From Circinella umbellata (lineage: Eukaryota > Mucoromycota > Mucoromycetes > Mucorales > Lichtheimiaceae): a DNA stretch of 64,000 bases. A program made the translations under genes and the position numbers. This document shows, in pieces, positions 55,542 through 64,000 of this stretch (position 1 is the stretch's first letter; each line of letters opens with the position of its first letter). The stretch is taken from the NCBI GenBank assembly GCA_025093555.1, contig JAIWNF010000002.1, positions 1,426,001-1,490,000 on the forward strand, given 5' to 3'. The notes beneath the pieces are model-generated. The model saw only the letters and a program-made list of their open reading frames with translations, was not told where the DNA came from and searched no databases.

Positions 55542-56682
55542 CTACGTACTGTCAATAAGCTTATGAATGTCAGGATGACTTGGTCGGCGACTATTAATTA
55601 ACTGAGGACGATCTTTGTCAAGAACAAGGTTGACAAATACGCCCAAAATTTCACTCGCTTGTATTAAGATTACTAATTTTTTTAAAGAAACAAACGTAGA
55701 CACTCTGCAAGTGATTGAGGAAATACCAACCTTGCTATCTCCAACATGATATAAATTCCATCGTGTTGTAACTGCATGAGATAGAAGATAATTGTTGTAC
55801 GTAAATCCATGGATTTGAAAGGAAATACATCCAGTCAAATAATTTTTATCAATTGTTTCCTTGCAGAACATCGCTAATCGTAATAGGTCGTGGCATAAGT
55901 CGTGGTTGTTAGTCCGAGGCTGGGCTATTTTTGCTTCTCCAAATCCCAATGATGAACCAAATGAAAGCTGTTCATACATGCTGATCATAGCGTCTGGTCT
56001 CCTGTTATAGTTTCATTGACTTCAACATTTGCCCATCTAAGCAGAATTTTTTGGTCCGGGTTTGCTTAGATACGTGAGAGTACCGGATGAAAATAAGTAG
56101 TAGTTAATTCATACTTGCTAGCTGTGGATTTATCCTTGATAGCATCAAATGGTGGTTCACTCATTGCATTTGACACGCCACGAATAACAGATGCAGTGCA
56201 TTCGTCGACCGTCATACATAGACATAAAGGTTCACTTGTTGCTTGATCCTTTGAAATTTTTTTTTGTGATACGGAATCGATAGTGCGAGCAATTTTGCCA
56301 TAAGTTTCATTGGAAATATCCATATCTGTTTTCACCGATTCTTTTATTAGCCTTGCACATAAACATTCCAGAGTTTCTGATGAGAAGTCATTGATCATGG
56401 ATTTACTGTGTTGTTGAGGGCATCGCAGTAGAATATGAGAGAGGGCAAGAAGATTGTGAACAGATGATTTGATTTGAAATAAATTGTTTTCTGACGATGC
56501 CAATGCATGTTGTCGAAAATTATTAAAATAGTTCAGTAATGATAACGTCATTGACAAACCTAGGAGCTGGAGCATGATCAAAAAGATATTGATGTGGGAA
56601 GAGACAAACTTTCATCGCTTTGGCTGGTAGACGATGGAGTGATTATACTAGAAGCATCAGACGATTCCTCGGAATCTGGCAT
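55542..56682 (-). pseudogene. PD-(D/E)XK-like hypothetical gene, decayed
   Basis: Read from MPDSEESSDASSIITPSSTS (ATG at 56682): a Ser-rich start, then after a frame change a helical region to TTYFHPVLSRI, an in-frame TAA near 56070, and a further shift near 56005. Then comes RPDAMISMYEQLSFGSSLGF followed at once by GEAKIA. RPDA...GEAK is a textbook PD-(D/E)XK arrangement (D, then E-x-K). The remainder (DLLRLAMFCKETIDKNYL, ISFQIHGFTYNNYLLS) alternates helix and strand as in that fold. At least two frameshifts and one stop mean it is dead. No start-side domain is recognised. Confidence 0.55.
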
Positions 56683-56904
56683 TCTGGTGGCGTTGTCTTG
56701 TAGCAGATTAGAGGCGTGTTCTTATTGTTTCCCTGTATATTTTGCTCGCATGTGATTTTTGCCAAGCGTCGTATTCAATGAGCAGTCGAACACAGTCCTC
56801 TAATAGCTAATTTTTCACAATGTTGCTATAATGCAAATGGGCGGGGGGTTTTTTATCCAATCTAAACTTGTCACAGAATACTTGGAATGATAATGTGCTC
56901 TTGT

Positions 56905-57030
56905 TAGGGATCTTGGTACAATCCAGATTTATAAACCGATCCGCTTTTCATATGGATCGGGTCATATTCGGATTGTGTCTCAACGGATTCGTATTCGGAT
57001 TGTAAACTGATGGAGATCTATCGATCCGTC
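56905..57030. mobile_element. hAT-like element, 5'-end fragment
   Basis: TAGGGATCTTGGTACAATCC, then CCGATCCGCTTTTCATA and GGATTGTGTCTCAACGGATT, matching 6039-6190 of the complete element. It is truncated after CGATCCGTCGG. Confidence 0.75.
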
Positions 57031-57300
57031 GGTTTTTTTTGAAATCGTAGAAGTAGTGGCCACAAGATAGAAATTTTTTCATTTCTTCCTTAGGACAAAC
57101 GAATATATTACCTTTTTTGTAAGAAATTGAAGAAATCACCTGAAAAGCTTCAAAAAATTTACAAAAATGGAAGGTAGCGACGAAGGAATACTGAATTGTG
57201 AGGGTTTGAGTGAGACTGTATAACACTTGAATTTTTCTCAAAACATTTTTTTTTTCATTTTGCATGTTTCTTGCCTGATTCTATTGTTTGTTTAAAGTCA

Positions 57301-57548
57301 TTAGAAAATATTATACTGGGTCTTTATTCCGCCACCTATTCCAACACCTGTAAGAGTCTGAAACGCATTATTTGAAGTATTTTTTCTGGTCTCAATAGGT
57401 TCTTGATTTTTTCTAACACCAACTGTAATCAAACCTGCAGCAGAGATAAATACCGGTATAGATGTTATATTTGCTCTCGTAGTAGTCCCGGGAACAATAG
57501 CACGCTTACCTTTTTTCTTTTTGGAACCGAGGCCTAGAGCTTTTCATG
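57301..57548 (-). pseudogene. Tc1/mariner-type transposase fragment
   Basis: A frame of about 80 codons to a stop at 57301. GSKKKKGKRAIVPGTTTRAN, then SIPVFISAAGLITVGVRK, matches the W-x-x-KG-x-x-AIV...TTRA...I-AI-x-x-G pattern before the second catalytic Asp of IS630/Tc1/mariner transposases. Here W is replaced and the frame upstream is broken. The rest of the transposase is missing. Confidence 0.55.
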
Positions 57549-58574
57549 CACTGGGCAAAAAGTGAATTACCACGCTGTTTTGAAAGACGGTATAATTGTC
57601 AACCACAGTGTTGGGATCATTGATTGAATAAATAAATACGTAAACAAGTTGCAGTATGGTCAGCAACCATAATGTACTATTTGTATCTGCTAATTTCTTT
57701 TTATATTTCATAGACTTTATACTATATATGCAGGTGAAAAAAACAATTAATGCACAAAAAATATTGTATTGACACTATACATATTTGTGAAATTTGCAAC
57801 GGATACTCTCAAAAACATGCTATATCGATTAGGTAACTTTAATCCTTACGGACATCTCTCTTTTATATTTTCTCTAATAATCTGATATAATTACTACATC
57901 GTATTCAGCCATTTATACACTATATACGTATACAGTTAATAATCGTTCAATATTTCTTATCTTTTTTCACTATATTATTATGTACGTACACAAATAGGGG
58001 CTGCATGAAGACAAGACAAACTAATGATATATATGAGTGGTCAATAATAAGGTGTTGACAACGCCGGTACTATAGTTTACATGGTCTAAGGACTTGTTCG
58101 ACAACTTTTTATTTAAGGGGTGTCCGTAGCAATTCCCGATAAATTACTATTTTAAATGAGTGTTTTGCTCTGTCCATCCCAAAAACGTGTTGTTCTATCC
58201 ACCCACCAAAAAGGACCAGGTTCCATTATAAAAAGAAAGCGAACTGCACAGAAATGCTACGCTCAATAAGGCAATTGTTTATGGTGCCTGTGTTTATATA
58301 AACAAATGCCAGTTTGAACATTCAGAACAATGGGTGTGTGAATACCAGAATAAGAAAGATTTACCACCCAAAAATTTAGTGCACCCAACAATGATAAAAT
58401 AGAACTTTTTACTTTGAAGTTGCCAAAATCAAAAACAAAAAAACTGTCACTTTTTTATTTAGTATAAATAAAGCATTTTCTTTCACTTTTTTTTTTAACT
58501 TTTCTTCACCTTTTTTTAATTTCTTTAACATTCTTCCACTTTCTTCCACTTTAATCTTAACTTTCTTTTAAAAA
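57549..58574. other. Intergenic region
   Basis: No gene supported. A pyrimidine-rich stretch at 58485-58572 is the likely leader of the F-box gene. Confidence 0.45.
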
Positions 58575-59370
58575 ATGAATCATCCAGGCGATTTCACCCA
58601 AATTTTACCTTTTGAAGTTACAACTACAATATTTTTGTATGTTACAACATTTGGAGATTTTTTAACCTGCTACTGGGTCTCTCCTGCTTGGAGACGACTT
58701 ATAATTAATTATTTTTTTCCTCGTTTATCCTCCATACTCGCAAATAACCCTCCTTTCTCCACATTTCCACGTTTAACATTCAAAATAATCATGTTCAGAG
58801 AAAAAGTGAATAGAAGCCTCAACGTACGACCAACTCTTATATACGCACCCTAGTTGTTTTCGTTTTATACATGATGTATTATATGGCAAATAGCGATATT
58901 GGTTGTACGACTGGCAGAATTAGAACTTATCATGCCGGTATGTATATATATTTTTATAAGATGTATGACATTACGTAACATTTTAGTTTACCCAAGTAAG
59001 AGCTAACATGTAAGCATTTTCATCCGTTATATTAGACCTCTCTGGCAATTCTCGCGATATCTGTAACGTAATACTCATTTGCAGTAGTAATTGCTTACAA
59101 ACCTTGCGCATCTACACTCGATTATCGAAAATACTTTTTCCAACATTCTTACGTTATTTGCATCTCAGTAAAAAAATACAAAAAATAGAACTCAAAAAAA
59201 CATTTACACCTGATAATATTTTACCTACATTGCATAATCCACCAAACACTAGTCTTCGCGAATTTCAAATCAATGACTTTCGCGGTACGGAAGAAGCAAA
59301 AAACCAACTTCATAATTTTATCGCAAACAACTTTACATCAATCCAAGAAATCCAAATCAATCGCTCATAA
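58575..59370 (+). CDS. F-box protein, possibly degraded
   Basis: Starts at the ATG 58575. Residues 10-45 (ILPFEVTTTIFLYVTTFGD, then WVSPAWRRLI) are an F-box, the Skp1-binding module of SCF ubiquitin ligases. The frame closes at 58853. Coding resumes with LVVRLAELELIMP (about 58895-58935) and, after a probable intron (GTATGT at 58940), VILDLSGNSRDICNVILICS... to a stop at 59370, in the style of LRR-like tails of fungal F-box proteins. The join after 58853 requires a frame change that no good intron provides, so this copy may be a pseudogene. Substrate unknown. Confidence 0.5.
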
Positions 59371-60286
59371 ATCCATTCGGTACGTTTTTAAAGATATACA
59401 GCGTGTTTCTTTTTTCATGGGGCGAAAAACATTGGACTTTATGATGATGATGATTATGTACATACAAACACACTAACATATAAGCACTATTTATAACTTT
59501 TTTTATAGCTTCTTCTTTTGCTTCTTCTCTTTTCCCCTTTCTTCTTGTGTTGCTTAATTCATTGCTATTCTTATATTTCTTACTTCTTTTTCTTATTTTC
59601 TATATTTTTACGTACCATATTTTTATTCTTATTATCATTATAACATTCTAGCATTACCATCATCTTCTTATTTGCAAATAAATCATTATCAAAAGTTCTT
59701 TTTTTTCAAGGAATACTTATAAGTTTACATCTGTCCAAAAAGAATTTCATCCTTATTTGTAATTGCATTATATTTTACCTGAAATTGCATTAAGGGAACA
59801 GGTAATCAATTATTTAATATAAATAGGATAGCTTCTTCCCTCCCTTGTGAAATATGTACAACAATCAGTTCAGTTCATTCAAATAAACTTTTTTTCCGAC
59901 TGTTTGACCAGTTTATTTTGCTGGTTATAGAAATCACCCTTTTCTTTATATTATTTTATTAAATACAGTCTGAATAGTATGTAACAGTATTACATACCTT
60001 TGTGCCCACGTTATCTTTACCAAATAACTCAGTTAGTAATGCTACCACTAGTACAACAAAAGGGCAACAACAAGGAGGTCATTCTCTTGAAGTGAAAATA
60101 TCACGTCCAAAATTATTAAAACGAGTATCCGGTCAATCTTTATTGACAATATCGATACATACAGTAGTGTCAGTTCAACGTCATGAATGAACTCTTTTAT
60201 ATAGATGGAGAAACACGAGTCGATTATAAAATTCTTCACTTCTCAAGGCGAACTTGCGCAAGAAATATCATCATACTCAATATCGC
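59371..60286. other. Intergenic region with short coding-like fragment
   Basis: AT-rich. From 60157 to 60286 a frame starting MNELFYIDGETRVDYKILHF is protein-like and is interrupted by the hAT-like end fragment at 60287; an overlapping 62-codon frame (60002-60190) is weaker. No family recognised. Confidence 0.3.
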
Positions 60287-60320
60287 ATCCGATCCGGATC
60301 GGTTTCCCTAAGAGCCCTAT
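60287..60320. mobile_element. hAT-like element, 3'-end fragment
   Basis: ATCCGATCCGGATCGGTTTC, then CCTAAGAGCCCTA, matching the right end of the element at 6040-7078 and supporting a TAGGGxTCTTA terminal repeat. Confidence 0.65.
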
Positions 60321-61666
60321 GAACAGAAAACTTTTTTGTATTGCAATCGAATAAAAGAAAAAGAGGCATGCATAAGAACATTCTTAAAATAACTGAAACT
60401 TGATCTTCTACTCATTCACACTGCACCATCGAACATTTTGCTGCAACAGCATCAGTAGCAGGAGCAGTAAGGATCTTGAATTATTTCACTGCAAAAACAA
60501 AACGAGATATTACAATTGTGATATCAACTATTGATATTTCAGGTCTTGTAATTGTGATATCAATAGTCTATATTTCCCCCTTTCAACAATCTGTTTTATC
60601 GTCTATCAACATATTTATATTCTAAATGTCAACACATTGCTTTTAGGCAACCAATAAAAAAGGAAACACATTACAAAAATATTACGTACGTATTTGAAAA
60701 AAAAAACTTTTTATTTGACAATATAGTATACTTTTATTTATAACATTCCTAAACTATAAAAATACCTGATACTCTTCTATGGAATATTTTGCCTACCTGT
60801 TATAAGATAACTCATACTAATTATTCACGCGAACTATGGATATACATTTATACATGGCACGAAAATGTAGGTAATATATATATATATATATAACAACTAG
60901 TCAAGAACGATAACAAAAGAAAATCTGATAATGAAGATATTTTTTGATCATAAAGATTAATGAAAATCGATAAAAAAAAGCTCTTGTGCCAAAATATATA
61001 CTATAGAATAAAACAGGTAATAAAAAAACATAGTAATAAAAAAAGATATCGAGAGTGGAGACATACCTTTAGAATAAATAATATATAAGCACATTGTTAT
61101 GCTGCACACATTCACGAAACGATGTATAAAAGGGTATAAGATATGGAAGAAAGAAAAAGGAGATGCTAATTTAACACCAAAAAACAATATAAAGAAAAAG
61201 AAATGAATGTATACATTAAAAAATACTAGATTGAACGTGTCGAAATTCAAAGAATAAATAATACGTAATTACCATTCTACAATTAATAAGCCAGAAGGGT
61301 TATGTCAAGTAACAATGTAGTTATGAACAAAGAGGAATGGTTCTTGTATTGTGCCTTACTGCTTTAATTCTTTATATTAAAAGTGAGATGTGCAAATGGT
61401 AAATGAAAATAAAAAGCAAATGAAGTATGAGAAACCAAGTGAATTATAATACATAATATTTTATTTTTGGAGAAAAAGGTGAAGATATATGACAAGTCAT
61501 ATCAGGGACGTTACAAGAATACAATAAAAGAAAACAAAACAACTACTATTGATATAAAAGAAGTCTAGATATCTCCCCTAATACTTCATTGTGTACAATG
61601 CAACAATACAAGTGCACAATAAAGCTTGTGGGTTTTGCATACTTAACAACAAAAAATGACAAAAGT
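60321..61666. other. Intergenic region
   Basis: AT-rich. Two direct copies of TAATTGTGATATCAA near 60514 and 60551. Minus-strand frames here are hydrophobic artefacts. Confidence 0.4.
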
Positions 61667-62071
61667 GCAAAACGTTCGCCGCCGTAAGGGGTTGCTTTTG
61701 GTATGTCAGAGCCCAGGCAGAGCCCACGGAGCAGAGTGGCCCAAACACACCGCAAACATCCTGCAAAACGTTCGCCGCCGTAAGGGGTTGCTCCAGTAAG
61801 ATACCAAGGCAACAGACAGAGCAGAGTGGCACAAACACACCGCAAACGTCCCGTTCTTTTGTCAATCTTCTACAATGTAAAAAATGCTGAACGTTCATCG
61901 TCGTAGGGATTGCTTTCGTAAGATACCAAGGCAAGAGCCTCCAGAGCAGTGCCACAACAGACAGCAAACGTCTTGCAGAACGTTAACCGCCGCAGGGTTC
62001 TCCAGTAAGATTACCAAGGCAGAGCCGACGGAGCAGGGAGCCACAAACACACCACAAACGTCCAGCTTCTT
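61667..62071. repeat. Minisatellite of four ~90-120-bp units
   Basis: Units start at about 61667, 61763, 61886 and 61975 with GCAAAACGTTCGCCGCCGTA (diverged in units 3 and 4), continue through CAGTAAGATACCAAGGCA and GGAGCAGAGTGGCACAAACA, and end CACACCGCAAACGTCC. The array is much richer in GC than its surroundings. Units 1-2 are closest to each other; unit 2 is lengthened by a poly-A-containing insert. Open frames across it on both strands have conflicting phases, so it is not treated as coding. Confidence 0.75.
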
Positions 62072-62522
62072 TGTTTATTGTTCAGCAAAGAGAAAAGAAA
62101 AAGAAAACCAATAAAAAACCCCCAACGAAATATTTGAATTCAAAAAAATTTAATGTCAGGAAAATCTTGACGAATCAATTTCTCTCCTGGTTACTGGGGG
62201 GAAGCTTGGGGGGAGGTTCGAATTGTCGCACGCGTTTATGAAAAAAAAAACCACTTGTGTCAAAGTCAATCCTTTTCACCTTAACAAAAACTTCTTTTGG
62301 TCACTAATCAAAGTAACAATTAATGTTTCAAAGGTTATTAAAAGTATAGTTCTACTTTGTAATAATGAAGAAGCCAACCAAACTTATTTACCTTCTATTT
62401 TTACTTTTACTATAAAAAATAAACTCATGCTAAACGCTCCTTCCGCTTCCAACTTTTTTTTAACATAAAGTACCCCTTTTTTTTCTTTCAATTCATTTAT
62501 TATTTGGTCTTTGCAAGACGCA

Positions 62523-63060
62523 ATGTTAACTCTAATCAACTCTTTCACCGCGACTGCTGCTGATTTCAAGGCTATGGTCAGAGAAAAGAAAATCAAGCAG
62601 AAGAAATAATAAGCGAAGTCAAGGAAGAAACTTACAAAGTACAAAAGGCAATGAAAAACATGGAAGACCGCGTCAATAAGATTCACAGACAACTTGAAGG
62701 TCTAAAAACAACATCAAGCGAATCAATTATGTTCAATTGACAATAGTGCCCTTGTGCTGAACCAGCAGCCAATCTGTTGAATGGACGCGACTTTCCACAT
62801 CCGCTTGACGACAATGGTGTCATTCAACAGTTGTCATGACACTCTTGGTCAAACTGTATTTGAACAAGAGTGGAAAGCTGTATATCTTACGATCTATAAG
62901 GAAAATGTTACGCCCTTTACCAAAGTCCCTACGTTGAACACTCGCACAAATATGATTTGGACTTAATAACAATACAGTGTGATCTCTCGGAGAGTCGACA
63001 ACCCAAGCCAACTCCTTACTTGAGAAGTACATAAAAGACGATTTCTCTTTGCTCGTATGT
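62523..63060 (+). pseudogene. Decayed hypothetical gene with coiled-coil segment
   Basis: Frames shift and stop repeatedly, but protein-like pieces follow in order: EEIISEVKEETYKVQKAMKN with EDRVNKIHRQLEGLK (coiled coil), CAEPAANLLNGRDFPHPLDD, FTKVPTLNTRTN, LSESRQPKPTPYL and DDFSLLVCDGYWDARLL. No family named. Read as one old gene with several disabling changes. Confidence 0.35.
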
Positions 63061-63332
63061 GATGGTTATTGGGACGCCCGTTTGTTAATGGTTAACTTTT
63101 GATACTTTTGAATTAAATGATCCAGGAGCCACAGATGAAAATTAAGTTGTTTTATTATTATTTTTACCCATACAGGCTTAAAACTGGTCATGGTTTGTGC
63201 AAGTGATAACACATATAACTCATCCGGGTTTTTCTAGATTTGACAACCAATGTATTCTATCAAAGTAGTTCAAAAAATGACTCCAACACAAACAATGGTA
63301 CAAGGTATGTATTATTTTTATATGATATGTGA

Positions 63333-63776
63333 TATGTGTACAATCAGAATAGTTTGGATCGAGTTAGAAACGATGGGAGATATGATGTTGAAAATCGAAT
63401 AAAGTGTTCGGAAGATGGCAGCCGACAAAACTTTGATGTGGAACTACTCCCAACATACGAAATCCTTGTAGATTGTGATTTTTTATGGTTTCGTCAAATG
63501 TTCATATCCGAGGGGCGAAGGATTGGACGAAGTGGATGGAATGGAAACAGGGGGATTGCTGAATAAAAATGGACATCGTATATCTATGTAAGTGATGATC
63601 AAGATAGTGAGTGCAGAAGTCAATCATCGAACTATGATGCTACATTGACAAGTGACGACGATGACGATGACTATTATCAGGAAATGCAATACAAAAACAA
63701 ACCTAGCTTTATGACCAACAGTTGGAAAAAACAATCTAAAGGAATCGTACGAAAGCAAGACATGAATGTATCTTAA
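63333..63776 (+). pseudogene. Open frame broken by one stop codon
   Basis: A single frame of about 146 codons with one TAA at 63564. Before it: RVRNDGRYDVENRIKCSEDG and LPTYEILVDCDFLWFRQM. After it: YIYVSDDQDSECRSQSSNYD, an Asp run, and SFMTNSWKKQSKGIVRKQ to a stop at 63774. No ATG start is visible. It may be the 3' part of the decayed gene upstream. The 49-bp repeat follows 55 bp later. Confidence 0.35.
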
Positions 63777-63830
63777 GCAGATCGTGTTAAAGTGGATAAA
63801 AAAAAGACATGTCAAGGAAACTGGGCAAAG

Positions 63831-63880
63831 GCGTGTTCAATTTAATTTCGTCATTAATAAAATAAATAAATTTCAATGTA
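63831..63880 (+). repeat. Dispersed 49-bp repeat, copy 2
   Basis: Same sequence as 54827-54875 with one inserted base and one C/T change. Confidence 0.7.
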
Positions 63881-64000
63881 ATAGTGACAAACCCCCCTCG
63901 GCTAATAAAAAAATACGTGATTACACATATAATTGGACTAGTGAAAAGAAATAGTATATTACAGATCCACTTTATATAAAAATCGTTTGAACTAATGTCT

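Noticed and set aside
56948..57265. 105-codon minus-strand frame
   Set aside because: Its 3' third is hAT-like element sequence and the rest shows no family features.
61546..61967. Minus-strand frames of 99 and 129 codons over the minisatellite
   Set aside because: Two different frames are open through the same repeats, with repeated units read in different phases; a repeat artefact, not a protein.
61667..62071. CRISPR-like array
   Set aside because: Repeats are long, diverged and lack unique spacers; the genome is eukaryotic.
62160..62225. tRNA-like GGTTCGAATTG box
   Set aside because: No matching A box or cloverleaf stems upstream. No other tRNA was found.

Overview
The window is eukaryotic and most probably from a Mucorales-type fungus (Mucoromycota). 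It is very AT-rich, has many short introns (GTAWGT-like donors, YAG acceptors), and carries an intact DIRS tyrosine-recombinase retrotransposon. Its gene content also fits: a REG1-like PP1 adaptor, NPT1, mitochondrial enoyl reductase, a RUD3 golgin, CipC and an atypical hexokinase. This assignment is inference; no rRNA or mitochondrial marker lies in the window.

Layout. (1) 1-4.66 kb and 16.1-24.6 kb are two copies of one segmental duplication. Each has a minus-strand kelch/membrane gene divergent from a tiny plus-strand secreted-peptide gene. Copy 1 runs off the left edge. Copy 2 encodes a roughly 1,012-residue kelch protein with three membrane segments, and its intergenic half is split by a 4.3-kb DIRS element with all three ORFs open. 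(2) Between the copies, 5.65-13.17 kb is an imperfect palindrome with 2.9-kb arms and a 76-bp spacer. It holds two dead copies of an eight-exon gene that joins a PD-(D/E)XK-like region to a C-terminal small-heat-shock (alpha-crystallin) domain. One copy is broken by a hAT-like element, an LTR-like element in an intron and a homopolymer frameshift; the other is truncated at the palindrome centre. (3) 25.2-47.5 kb is a conserved housekeeping block: NPT1, REG1-like, ETR1/MECR, a low-complexity protein, a hexokinase-like protein with an eroded phosphate-binding motif, a beta-trefoil/CipC fusion, and a 13-exon RUD3-like golgin. Miniature transposons and relics lie between these genes. (4) 47.9-64 kb is a graveyard: decayed PD-(D/E)XK-like genes, PIF/Harbinger-, mariner-, hAT- and pogo-like remnants, an F-box gene, a GC-richer minisatellite and other broken ORFs.

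The housekeeping genes do not form a pathway. NPT1 salvages nicotinate to NAD, ETR1 acts in mitochondrial fatty-acid synthesis, and the REG1-like and hexokinase-like proteins both point to glucose signalling. The most unusual material is the palindromic nuclease-like/HSP20 gene family with its dispersed relatives, and the duplicated kelch plus mini-peptide pair. Exon joins were deduced by hand from splice sites and reading-frame continuity and have no transcript support.
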